Assembly (NCBI GenBank): GCA_005778315.1 | Contig: SXOW01000247.1 | Location: forward strand, 1 to 8,295 | From: Acidobacteriota bacterium | Lineage (GTDB): Bacteria > Acidobacteriota > Vicinamibacteria > Vicinamibacterales > UBA8438 | Length of the DNA: 8,295 bases | Direction: 5' to 3' | Part shown: piece by piece, positions 1-6,516 of the stretch | Layout: the number at the start of each line of letters is the position of its first letter | Numbering within the stretch: the first letter of the stretch is position 1 | Notes under the pieces: model-generated | Database searches by the model: none | What the model saw: only the letters and a program-made list of their open reading frames with translations | Told to the model about the DNA's origin: nothing | Translations under genes and position numbers: made by a program

Positions 1-459
1 CCCAACTATTTCTACAACAATCTCAAGTTCATCGTGCAGACTCAGGACTGGGTGCTGATCTACAACGAAATGGTGCACGACACCCGCATGATTCGCATCG
101 GAGGGAGTCCTCTACCGGCCCAGGTCAAGCAGTGGATGGGCCACTCGGTTGGACACTGGGAGGGCGACACGCTGGTGGTCGAAACCAGCAACTTCTCGGA
201 CAAGACCCGTTTCCGTGGCTCAGGCGAGGATTTGCAGGTCACCGAGCGTTTTACGCCCGGTGCAGAGGGGACGATTCTCTACCGGTTCACCGTCGAGGAT
301 CCGTCAACGTGGGACCGCCCATGGACGGGCGAGTACCCCTGGAATCCTAGCCAGGAGGAGATCTTCGAATACGCCTGCCATGAGGGCAACTATGCGTTGG
401 ATACCGTCCTGCGCGGCGCCCGACTCGCAGACAGGCAGGCGCGCGAGCGTGGTCGCTAG
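1..459 (+). CDS. Conserved secreted-family hypothetical protein, 3' part (5' end outside window)
   Basis: The frame is open from base 1 to the TAG at 457-459, giving the last 152 residues. The gene clearly continues upstream: the residues before the first internal GTG (base 34), NYFYNNLKFIV, already read as coding. Visible motifs are QWMGHSVGHWEGDTLVVET (fragment residues 44-62), DKTRFRGSGEDL (67-78), FTVEDPSTWDRPWTGEYPW in the middle, and EYACHEGNY near the end. From memory, this W/G/D-rich pattern belongs to a large family of exported proteins common in Acidobacteria and some Proteobacteria, usually annotated only as hypothetical. No catalytic residues can be assigned. No membrane segment is visible in this part; any signal peptide would lie in the missing N-terminus. 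The gene runs co-directionally with the next one, 195 nt downstream. Family membership is fairly secure; function is unknown. Confidence 0.85.
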   Translation, partial: PNYFYNNLKFIVQTQDWVLIYNEMVHDTRMIRIGGSPLPAQVKQWMGHSVGHWEGDTLVVETSNFSDKTRFRGSGEDLQVTERFTPGAEGTILYRFTVEDPSTWDRPWTGEYPWNPSQEEIFEYACHEGNYALDTVLRGARLADRQARERGR

Positions 460-564
460 CCTGACGTCCCGCGCCGGCGATGGCCGATGGCGTCGCGCCG
501 CGGCTGCGCCGCGAGGCCGTGTGGCCGCGACGATGGCGACCCACGGGTGGCGCTGACGCACCGC

Positions 565-590
565 GGAACCTCGGGGGTATCTCGCTCGTA
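565..590 (+). promoter_or_regulatory. Putative ECF-sigma-type promoter
   Basis: GGAACC at 565-570 is followed, after exactly 16 nt, by CGTA at 587-590. This matches the general ECF pattern of a GGAAC-like -35 element and a CGT-type -10 element. It would place the transcription start near 597-600, with a leader of about 55 nt before the ATG at 655. The match is to a short degenerate motif and is not proof of function. A weak housekeeping-type -10 (TATGCT, 589-594) overlaps it. Confidence 0.35.
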
Positions 591-645
591 TGCTCCACTA
601 GGCGCGTGGCGATACCGGGTACGACACACCGCTCGGCCGGCAAAT

Positions 646-650
646 GGAGG
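646..650 (+). promoter_or_regulatory. Shine-Dalgarno that fixes the start at 655
   Basis: GGAGG lies 4 nt before the ATG at 655. It is the strongest ribosome binding site in the window and selects this ATG over the in-frame start at 487. The chosen start also places a typical signal peptide at the protein's N-terminus. Confidence 0.75.
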
Positions 651-654
651 TGGC

Positions 655-1617
655 ATGACAGATCAGATGCGACGCGTCGTGGTGGATGGCCTCGGCCGGC
701 GGCTGGCCCTGAGCCTGTGCGCCAGCTTGTGTGCGGCACTCGTCTCCGGTCCGGCCCTGGCCCAATCGGTGGCTGGGTCGGCCGAGTTGGCGCATGTGCC
801 GTCGAATGCGAGCATCGTCGGCTACGCCGATGTGCGGGAGGTGATGGTGTCCAATCTGTGGGCGCGCCTCCGCCAGCATGCGGGCGACGACTTCGATGGG
901 TTCCGGGTGGAACGGCTCGGGCTCGACCTCGAGCATGACATCGACACCGTGCTGGCGTTTCTCGCGCCGGGGGCCACCCCGGAACAGCCAGCGGGGATGG
1001 CGCTCCTGCGGGGACGGTTCGACATGGCGCGTCTCGAGGGAGCGGCCCGTGAAGCCGGGGCCAGCGTCAGCGAGTATGCCGGCGCGCGGATCGTGGTTAT
1101 CGAGGGAGATGACGCCCGGGAACTCGCGATGGCCGCCGTAGAGCCCGGCTTGGTCGCGGTCGGAGATCTGGCGACCGTGCAGCGAGCGGTCGACCGTCAG
1201 GCAGACGGCTCGGACGTCACTGCGAATGCGGAGGTGATGGCACTGCTCGACCGGGTGGCGGCAGGGAGCCATGTCTGGGCGGTCGGACGGTTCGACGACC
1301 TCAGTGCGCTGGGCATGCTCCCCGATGGCCTGCCGATTCAACTGCCTGCCGTCAACGCCTTCGCGATTAGCGGGCGGGTCGACAGCGGTGTCAGTGGCTC
1401 GCTGGAAATCGAGGGCCGCGATGACGAGACAGGGCAGCACCTGCGGGATCTCCTGCGCGGCGTTCTGGCCATTGCTCAGTCGCAAGTGGCGGAGCACGCT
1501 GAGCTGCAGGCGTTGGTCGACTCGGTCGAGTTGGGTGGTAGCGGCACCACGGCGACGGTGTCGTTCAACCTGCGGTCTGAGACACTCGACCTGGTCTTTG
1601 CTGCCGCGGCGCCGTGA
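655..1617 (+). CDS. Secreted protein of unknown function
   Basis: The protein has 320 residues. The start is supported by GGAGG at 646-650. Residues 1-37 form a signal peptide: Arg residues at 6-7 and 15-16, a hydrophobic core (about 17-32), and an ALA/Q cleavage site near 36-37. Two Cys residues sit in the core (22 and 26), but neither fits a lipobox because Leu precedes each. The mature part opens with HVPSNASIVGYADVREVM (47-64), alternates strand-like stretches with helices, and ends in a strand-rich tail (SGTTATVSFNLRSETLDLVF). The opening 'VP-x-(N/D)-A-x-x-(V/A)-x-YADVR' and the later 'LVAVGDLATVQRAVDR' resemble bacterial exported proteins of the DUF3352 kind, which have no established biochemical role. 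That resemblance is from memory and loose. The gene is convergent with the quinoprotein gene to its right. A role in envelope stress would fit the ECF-like promoter but is speculation. Confidence 0.8.
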   Translation: MTDQMRRVVVDGLGRRLALSLCASLCAALVSGPALAQSVAGSAELAHVPSNASIVGYADVREVMVSNLWARLRQHAGDDFDGFRVERLGLDLEHDIDTVLAFLAPGATPEQPAGMALLRGRFDMARLEGAAREAGASVSEYAGARIVVIEGDDARELAMAAVEPGLVAVGDLATVQRAVDRQADGSDVTANAEVMALLDRVAAGSHVWAVGRFDDLSALGMLPDGLPIQLPAVNAFAISGRVDSGVSGSLEIEGRDDETGQHLRDLLRGVLAIAQSQVAEHAELQALVDSVELGGSGTTATVSFNLRSETLDLVFAAAAP

Positions 1618-1628
1618 GGCGCCGTGAG
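1609..1628 (+). repeat. Tandem 10-bp direct repeat across a stop codon
   Basis: GCGCCGTGAG occurs twice back to back (1609-1618 and 1619-1628). The first copy contains the TGA stop of the secreted-protein gene (1615-1617); the second repeats that TGA out of frame. It looks like a small slippage duplication. No function is evident. Confidence 0.7.
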
Positions 1629-1635
1629 ACGGAGA

Positions 1636-1649
1636 CCGGCGGTCGCCGG
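1636..1649. terminator. Possible weak hairpin between convergent genes
   Basis: CCGGC (1636-1640) and GCCGG (1645-1649) can pair around a GGTC loop, in the 33-nt gap between the convergent stop codons at 1617 and 1651. There is no T-tract on either strand, so this is at most a weak or bidirectional terminator element. Confidence 0.25.
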
Positions 1650-1650
1650 G

Positions 1651-3469
1651 CTATTCCGGCAGGGCAAACACGAACAGGTTGTTCCCTGAACTCGGCTTCA
1701 GCTCCGGGGTGAGACCCAGGAAGTGGTCGGCCGTGCTTCCGGCGCCAGTGCTGACGGCCACATACTGCCGTCCATCGACGGCGTAGGTCACGGGAAAGCC
1801 TGTTACCGATGACCCGAGGTTAATCTCCCACAACACGTCGCCGGTTTCGTGGTCGAAGGCCCGGAACCGGCCGTTGGCATCGCCCCCAAAGACCAGGCCC
1901 CCACCGGTGGCCACCAAGGACATGGTGGCGGCGCGCTGCTCATGCAGCCAGGTCGTGTCACCGGTCTCCGCGGAAATCGCCCGCACCGTGCCCGAGTTCG
2001 TGGTGCCTGGCGTCAACTGGTGGCGATAGGCAATCGCGTAGTTGGCTGACCGACTCTCGGCGGGGCCGACGGGCGTGTCGTCCGGGAACGTCGTCGTCGC
2101 CATCATGCGGGCGCACGTGGTCCGCAGCGGCATGTACATCGTGTTCGTGAGGGGACTGTAGGCGCCCGCCTCCCAGTCCTTGCCACCGTTCCAGGTGGGA
2201 CAGGTGAACACCTCTTGCCCGAGACCGGTGAACACCACCTCCGAATTTTCAGAGACCGCTCCGGTCGCACCATCGATGCTGCTGATGACGTTCTGCGCCA
2301 CGGTCGGCGTGGCCCACAAAAACTCGCCGGTGGCGCGGTCAAGGGTGTAGACCACGCCGGTTTTCCCCGGAATGCCAGTGACGACCTGCCGCACCTCGCC
2401 AGGCCGTAGCCGCGGATTGATCCAGCTCACGGCTGTCGGGTCCGGACTCACGGCCGTATCCACCAGCAACCGTTCGAATGGGTGGTCGAGGTCCCAGTGG
2501 TCGTTCAGGTGCTGGTAGTACCAGACAATGTCGCCCGTGTCGGCATCGAGCGCCAAGGTCGAGTTGTGGTAGAGATGCGAGTTCTCCACCCCGCCGAGCA
2601 TGAATTTCGGCGCCGGCGATGTGACCGACGTCCCGATGTAGATGAGGTTCAACCCGGGGTCGTAGCTCGGCACCATCCACGCCCCGACGTGTCGTCGATC
2701 TTCGAACGGCACGTCGCCCCAGCTGTCATCACCGGGTTCACCGGGCGCCGGAATCAGACGTCGCCTCCAGAGCTCCGCCCCGGTGGCGGCATCGTGGGCG
2801 GTGACCACGCACGCGTCTGGGCCGCCCCTCGCCGAACAGCTGCGGCCTGAGATGACCTTGCCATTGGCGACGATCGGTCCCGAGCCCTGTATCGCAGGAT
2901 TGACGCGGTAGTCCAGCACCATCGTCTCCCACACCTGCCGGCCCGTCTGCGCGTCGAGCGCGACGAGATGGTCGTCCGCGCTCGTGTCGATGATGAGGTT
3001 GGCGTAAATCGCACTTGTTGCGGTTGTTGGCCGCCAGCGCGCGATTCAGATACTCGCCAAGGTCGTCTGGAATCTCTCGTCGATGCTCCCAGATGAGGTC
3101 TCCCGTGACGGCATCGAGGGCTTGAATCACATCGTTCGGGTTGGGCATGTACAGCACGCCGCCATACGCCAACGGCGTGCCGGACTGAAACCCGCCGTTG
3201 AGCCCCCGCGTCCAGACCATGCGCAACTGCCCGACGTTGTCGCGGTCTATCTTGTCGAGTGGGCTGTAACCCCAGCCGTCCAATGTGCGTCGCCACATCA
3301 ACCAATCGTCCGCCGCTGGGTGTTGCAGCATCCGGTCTGTGACGGGGACAAACGACGGCGACTGCGCGACGGCGGTCCCGAATTCGATCAGGACGATGGT
3401 GATGCTGATGATGATGAGCGCCAGCGTGGTCGTCGGCGCGGCACGTGACGCACGAATTCCTGGTGGCAT
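1651..3469 (-). pseudogene. PQQ-dependent alcohol-dehydrogenase-like quinoprotein, frameshifted
   Basis: Skipping one base (3013) gives a single protein of about 605 residues, normal for a quinoprotein alcohol dehydrogenase, with an eight-bladed beta-propeller binding PQQ and calcium. The N-terminal piece (3469 to 3014, 152 residues) has a signal peptide (hydrophobic 14-30, cleavage near AVAQ, 33-36) and a first blade WRRTLDGWGYSPLDKI (59-74). The second piece (3012 to 1651) resumes mid-blade with AIYANLIIDT and carries GRSC...GGPDACVVTAHDA (208-226), the active-site-like NDHWDLDHPFE (322-332), CPTWNGGKDW, and a final blade with GLVFGGDANGRFRAFDHETG and QYVAVSTGAG. No CXXCH haem motif is present, so electrons would have to pass to a separate carrier. 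ATG 3469 is preferred over GTG 3502 because GAGGT precedes it. Conservation is intact on both sides of the break, so this is either a very recent pseudogene or a sequence error. It may be the last gene of a leftward operon, 73 nt after the amidase. The substrate is unknown. Confidence 0.88.
3010..3016 (-). other. Single-base frameshift site in the quinoprotein gene
   Basis: On the minus strand the reading runs AAC AAG then T then GCG ATT TAC GCC. In frame it gives NRNK followed by CDLRQPHH, which is unlike the family. Dropping the T (plus-strand A3013) gives NRNK-AIYANLIIDT, which continues the propeller perfectly. The original frame continues without sense to a stop at 2738-2740. The exact extra base could be any nearby one; 3013 gives the best protein. 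Confidence 0.85.
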
Positions 3470-3474
3470 GTCAG

Positions 3475-3479
3475 ACCTC
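3475..3479 (-). promoter_or_regulatory. Shine-Dalgarno favouring start at 3469
   Basis: On the minus strand, GAGGT lies 5 nt upstream of the ATG at 3469-3467. The alternative GTG start at 3502 has no comparable site, so the shorter N-terminus is chosen. Confidence 0.6.
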
Positions 3480-3542
3480 ACCGAGTGTGCACCGGGACGC
3501 ACCCGCGTCGACGTCTACCGGTGTGAGCCGCCGCGGGCGGGT

Positions 3543-5036
3543 TCAGGCACTCGCGGTGGTCGCCAACCGTGGTCGCTGATCCAGATGATCCGTCAGATCC
3601 TCGTAGGCGAGGGCGAATTCAAGCACGTGTCTGTCGGCGCCGAACTTGGCCATGACCTGCATGCCCATGGGACGGCCCTGGCCATCGAATCCGACCGGGA
3701 CGTTGATGGTCGGCACCCCTGCCAGGCTGGCAAGAATCACGACCTCCATCCACCGATGATAGGTGTCCATCTCGCGGCCGGCGATCTGCGTGGGCCAATG
3801 GACGTCTTTGGGGAATGGAAAGACCTGCGCGGTGGGGAGGACCAGGAAGTCATACTCACTGAAGAGACGCTCCACTTCCGCCACCCACCGGCGGCGAATC
3901 CCGTTCGCGTGCTCCACGGCTGTCTCGCCGAGGGTCAGGCCCTGCTCAATTTCCCAGACCAGTTCCGGTTTCAATGCGCCGCGGGTGGCGGGGTCGTCCA
4001 GATACCGCTGCATGTTCCGTCGGCCGGAATGCCGCAGCGTGGTCCAGCATTGCAACAAGTCCGCCGGGTCGAAGACTGGGGCCGTCGGATCGATTTCAGC
4101 CCCGGCCACGCGCAGCGTCCCGAGCGCGGATTCACACAACCCGAGAATGCCCGGCTCCGTGGCCAGGTAGCCGTCGAGATCACCAAGCCACGCGATCCTG
4201 CTACCGCGCAGCGCCAAGGGATCGACTGGACCGCGCACCGGTGCGGCCGCGATGGTCTGCAGGAACCGGATGGTGTCCCGGGTGTTGCGCCCCATTGGTC
4301 CGCTCGTGGACAACGGTCGCGGGTCATCATCGCGTCCGCTCATCACATTCGTGCTGGGTCGGAATCCGATGACGTTGTTGAATGCCCCGGGATTCCGCAA
4401 CGAGCCCATCATGTCGCTCCCGTCGGCGACGGGCAGCATGTGGGTGCCCAGGCCGCTGGCCGCCCCGCCGCTGCTTCCGCCGGAGGTCAGCGCCGGGTTC
4501 CAGGCACTCCCGGTCGCGCCGAATACCGGATTGTAGGTCTGTGACCCGAGACCAAATTCCGGTGAGTTGGTCTTGCCGATGAAGATCGCACCGTCGCCGC
4601 GAATACGCGCCACCAGGTCACTGTCTGCCTCCGCGATGCGGTTGGCAAACATCGGCGAGCCGTCGGTGAACCGCAAGCCAGCCACCGGAGCGAGGTCCTT
4701 TACCGCATGAGGCATGCCGTGCATCCAGCCTCGATACTCCCCGCGGGCCAGGGCCGCGTCGGCATCCCGTGCTTGCGCCAGCAGCACGTCGTCGTCGACC
4801 ATTCCGACGATCGCGTTGTAGGCCGGGTTGTGACGATGAATGTGCTGCAGGTAGGCCTGCATCGTTTCCACGCATCCCACCCGCCTGGTGCGAATGGCGT
4901 TGGACAGGTCAATGGCGGTGAAGTCGACGATATCGCCTGGCAGGAGGGCGGCCCACACACGCGCGGGGACAGCGGACTGCAGGGCCACCGCCGCGCCGAG
5001 GCCGACGCTGTTTCTCAGGAATCGTCGTCTATCCAT
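3543..5036 (-). CDS. Amidase-signature-family hydrolase with Tat-type signal
   Basis: This 497-residue protein is of typical length for an amidase-signature enzyme, which hydrolyses a C-N amide bond with a Ser-cisSer-Lys triad. The triad is visible as Lys113 (HAVKD), Ser188 (SGGSSGG, 185-191) and Ser212 (GSDMMGSLRNP, 206-216). The spacings of 75 and 24 residues equal those I recall for mammalian FAAH (K142, S217, S241). The nucleophile loop has MM where the textbook consensus has GG, a variant I believe occurs in some bacterial amidases. The N-terminus, MDRRRFLRNS followed by a hydrophobic Gly/Ala-rich stretch to about residue 30, is a twin-arginine signal, implying export of a folded enzyme. 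GGAG (minus strand, 5046-5043) lies 6 nt before the ATG and supports this start. The gene sits 92 nt after the dehydrogenase gene and 73 nt before the quinoprotein gene, all co-directional. The C-terminal NVPVGFDGQGRPMGMQVM (445-462) is also typical. The amide substrate cannot be deduced; it need not be a Glu-tRNA amidotransferase subunit, since that enzyme is cytoplasmic. Confidence 0.94.
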   Translation of the reverse strand: MDRRRFLRNSVGLGAAVALQSAVPARVWAALLPGDIVDFTAIDLSNAIRTRRVGCVETMQAYLQHIHRHNPAYNAIVGMVDDDVLLAQARDADAALARGEYRGWMHGMPHAVKDLAPVAGLRFTDGSPMFANRIAEADSDLVARIRGDGAIFIGKTNSPEFGLGSQTYNPVFGATGSAWNPALTSGGSSGGAASGLGTHMLPVADGSDMMGSLRNPGAFNNVIGFRPSTNVMSGRDDDPRPLSTSGPMGRNTRDTIRFLQTIAAAPVRGPVDPLALRGSRIAWLGDLDGYLATEPGILGLCESALGTLRVAGAEIDPTAPVFDPADLLQCWTTLRHSGRRNMQRYLDDPATRGALKPELVWEIEQGLTLGETAVEHANGIRRRWVAEVERLFSEYDFLVLPTAQVFPFPKDVHWPTQIAGREMDTYHRWMEVVILASLAGVPTINVPVGFDGQGRPMGMQVMAKFGADRHVLEFALAYEDLTDHLDQRPRLATTASA

Positions 5037-5128
5037 CGCCCGCTCCCACTTGCTGTTGATGGGCTTCGCCTAGCCCCGCATCGGTCGATAGCGACGATAG
5101 CAGATATTGGGGCGCCAGAGATTGCCAG

Positions 5129-6400
5129 TCACTGCTGATGCGCCTCCATCCCCAACAGCGAGTCCGCCATGTGAGCGCGCCAGGCCTCGGCTGATTCCGG
5201 CGTCCAGTCGTAGAAACCTCGACCGGCTTTGACGCCCAGCGCTCCGGACGCCACCTTCTGCAGCACAAGCTCCGGCACCGTTCGGCGGTTCGACAGGAGT
5301 GGCAGGTTGTGCACCAGCACGGCGCGTGTTGTCTCCAGACCGGCTCGCCGTGCGAGGGTGAACGGGCCGGCGCTCGCGAGATCCCGTCCGAACGTGGTGC
5401 GTACCAGCTGGTCGACTTCCGCCGCGGTCGCGAGACCACCCTCGACGACCGACGTCGCTTCGCGCAAGAGCGCGACTTGCAGTCGGTTGCCGATGAATCC
5501 CTGGATCTCCCTGGCGAGTAGAGCCGGCTGCTTGCCGATCGACTCGAAGAGCGCCCCGATGGTTGCGGCGGTGCGATCCGACGTGGCCGGGCCGCGGATG
5601 ATCTCGAGCCCAGGTAACAGGTGTGGCGGGTTGTAGTAGTGGGTACCGATCACCTGCTCGGGGCGTCTTGTGGACGCAGCATACGCGCTCGGCAGAAAGG
5701 TCGATGTGTTGGACGCGAGAATCGCTCGGGCGGGAGCGAGGGTGTCGAGCTGCTGGAAAATACGTTTCTTGAGGTCGAGGTTCTCTGAGGCCGCTTCGAT
5801 CACCAGGTCCGCGGCGCGCACGCAGTCAGCGACATTCGTGGTCGTGCTGATTCTGCCCAGGGCCGCTTCGGCGTCCGCGCCCGAGATACGGCCCGATCCG
5901 GCCAGGGTCCGCAAGCCAACCTCGGCGCGTGTCAGGGCATCGGCCAGCAGCGCCGGTGAGAGATCGTGCAGCCGGACGGATCGGCCTGACGCGGCAAATT
6001 CGAGGGCGATGCCATGGCCCATCAGGCCGGCGCCGATGACGGCCACGTGGGATATGGCGTCCGTCGTGGTCGTGCCCGCGGCCAGGACCGGCAGAGGCGG
6101 CCCGCCGTCGGTGTGGTCCAGACATGAGTCGAACGACGGAGAGACGTCGGTCGCGTTCGACAGGTCTTTCAGCAGTTCACCGGCAATGACCTGCACCAAG
6201 TCCCAGCCGATCTGCTCCCAGATCTCGAACGGACCCGCCACGGACAGTCGGCGGCCAATCGTGGTCCTGACGAGCGTGTCGACCGCCGCTGGTGTGGCCG
6301 ACCCGCTGTCAACCAGCGCGATCGACTCGCGCAAGAGCGCGGTTCGCAGCCTCGCGGCTATCGCGCTAAGGTTAGACGTGTTGTCGGGTGGTGCTGGCAT
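5129..6400 (-). CDS. 3-hydroxyacyl-CoA dehydrogenase-like protein with extra N-terminal C-domain copy
   Basis: The protein has 423 residues; the usual single-module enzyme has about 280-320. The core is a Rossmann domain (about 116-298) with GAGLMGHG (123-130), the SNTST loop (230-234), catalytic-type His254 in GTHYYNPPHLLPGLE, and Glu266 twelve residues later, the spacing recalled for human HADH (H158/E170). A C-terminal helical domain follows (299-400) with FIGN (Asn305) and GRGFYDW. The NPPHLLP form suggests the lambda-crystallin/CRYL1-like branch, which includes hydroxy-acid as well as acyl-CoA dehydrogenases, so the substrate is open. Oddly, residues 12-90 are a second copy of the C-terminal-type domain placed before the NAD domain. 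It lacks the FIGN asparagine (Ala16 is in its place). An in-frame TGA two codons upstream of the ATG (6407-6409) rules out an upstream extension, and the divergent gene leaves no room for a lost NAD domain. The Shine-Dalgarno is weak (TTGAG). It is likely cytoplasmic, as no signal peptide is seen, and could be the first gene of the leftward cluster. Confidence 0.92.
   Translation of the reverse strand: MPAPPDNTSNLSAIAARLRTALLRESIALVDSGSATPAAVDTLVRTTIGRRLSVAGPFEIWEQIGWDLVQVIAGELLKDLSNATDVSPSFDSCLDHTDGGPPLPVLAAGTTTTDAISHVAVIGAGLMGHGIALEFAASGRSVRLHDLSPALLADALTRAEVGLRTLAGSGRISGADAEAALGRISTTTNVADCVRAADLVIEAASENLDLKKRIFQQLDTLAPARAILASNTSTFLPSAYAASTRRPEQVIGTHYYNPPHLLPGLEIIRGPATSDRTAATIGALFESIGKQPALLAREIQGFIGNRLQVALLREATSVVEGGLATAAEVDQLVRTTFGRDLASAGPFTLARRAGLETTRAVLVHNLPLLSNRRTVPELVLQKVASGALGVKAGRGFYDWTPESAEAWRAHMADSLLGMEAHQQ
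5360..5485 (-). repeat. Dehydrogenase C-terminal domain, repeat copy 2
   Basis: Residues 306-347 of the dehydrogenase (RLQVALLRE ... LVRTTFGRDLASAGPF) align without gaps to residues 17-58. By eye, 26 of 42 positions are identical. The DNA shares an exact 15-mer, TCGCGCAAGAGCGCG, at 5460-5474 on the plus strand, in register with the other copy (offset 867 nt, or 289 codons). This copy follows FIGN and is the standard one. Confidence 0.85.
6227..6352 (-). repeat. Dehydrogenase C-terminal-type domain, extra N-terminal copy 1
   Basis: Residues 17-58 (RLRTALLRE ... LVRTTIGRRLSVAGPF) duplicate the C-terminal helical domain. The shared 15-mer is at 6327-6341 on the plus strand. The copy begins right after the asparagine position, so it probably has a structural or dimer-mimicking role rather than a catalytic one. 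Confidence 0.85.
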
Positions 6401-6516
6401 GGGTGCTCAAGTGAGTGAACGGTAGCGCATTGTAATATGACGCGTTTGCTCGTCCGCTCGCGCCGGCGCGACGTTTTCCGCGCGCGTCGATTGCGCGTTC
6501 ACATCTGGAGATACTC
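6401..6516. promoter_or_regulatory. Divergent intergenic promoter region
   Basis: This 116-nt gap separates the dehydrogenase start (minus) from the second quinoprotein start (plus), so it should carry both promoters. The only AT-rich patch is at 6429-6440. On the minus strand it gives TACAAT (6434-6429), one mismatch from a -10 box and about 28 nt from the ATG at 6400. On the plus strand it gives TAATAT (6433-6438). No clear TTGACA-like -35 element is seen for either, and no operator palindrome stands out. Assignment of either box is tentative. Confidence 0.35.
6507..6510 (+). promoter_or_regulatory. Shine-Dalgarno fixing a GTG start at 6517
   Basis: GGAG lies 6 nt before GTG 6517-6519. There is no in-frame ATG before 6850, which lies well inside the first propeller blades, so GTG is the only sensible start. 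It also places a signal peptide at the N-terminus. Confidence 0.7.

Larger units (their letters stand above)
460..654. other. Intergenic region with a GC hairpin and a putative promoter
   Basis: I see no convincing gene here. A GC-rich inverted repeat lies at 499-513 (CGCGGC, loop TGC, GCCGCG), about 40 nt after the upstream stop. It could assist termination, but no T-run follows it. Further on are an ECF-like promoter candidate and the ribosome binding site of the next gene, listed separately. The downstream frame can be extended to a start at 487, but those residues are Arg/Ala-rich low-complexity sequence placed before a proper signal peptide, so they are treated as non-coding. Confidence 0.5.

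Noticed and set aside
487..654. N-terminal extension of the secreted protein to a start at 487
   Set aside because: The added 56 residues are Arg/Ala-rich, would bury the signal peptide, and ignore the GGAGG directly before the ATG at 655.
715..735. Lipoprotein signal (Cys22 or Cys26) in the secreted protein
   Set aside because: Leu precedes both Cys residues instead of Gly, Ala or Ser, and a better signal peptidase I site (ALA/Q) follows.
598..1497. A 299-codon antisense open frame over the secreted-protein gene
   Set aside because: It is rich in Arg, His, Pro and Gln with no domain pattern. The opposite strand has a signal peptide and a strong Shine-Dalgarno.
3005..3020. Programmed ribosomal frameshift in the quinoprotein gene
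   Set aside because: There is no slippery heptamer and no in-frame stop at the shift site as in RF2-type +1 shifting. Mutation or sequence error is simpler.
3285..4544. A 419-codon plus-strand open frame across the amidase and the quinoprotein start
   Set aside because: It spans two real minus-strand genes and their spacer, has no recognisable motifs, and is explained by high GC content.
5037..5150. Similar GAGGCGCATCAGCAG-like and GAAGCCCATCAACAG-like stretches at the dehydrogenase 3' end and before the amidase
   Set aside because: Only 12 of 15 bases match, and the second stretch is not in a coding frame that makes sense. Chance similarity is likely.
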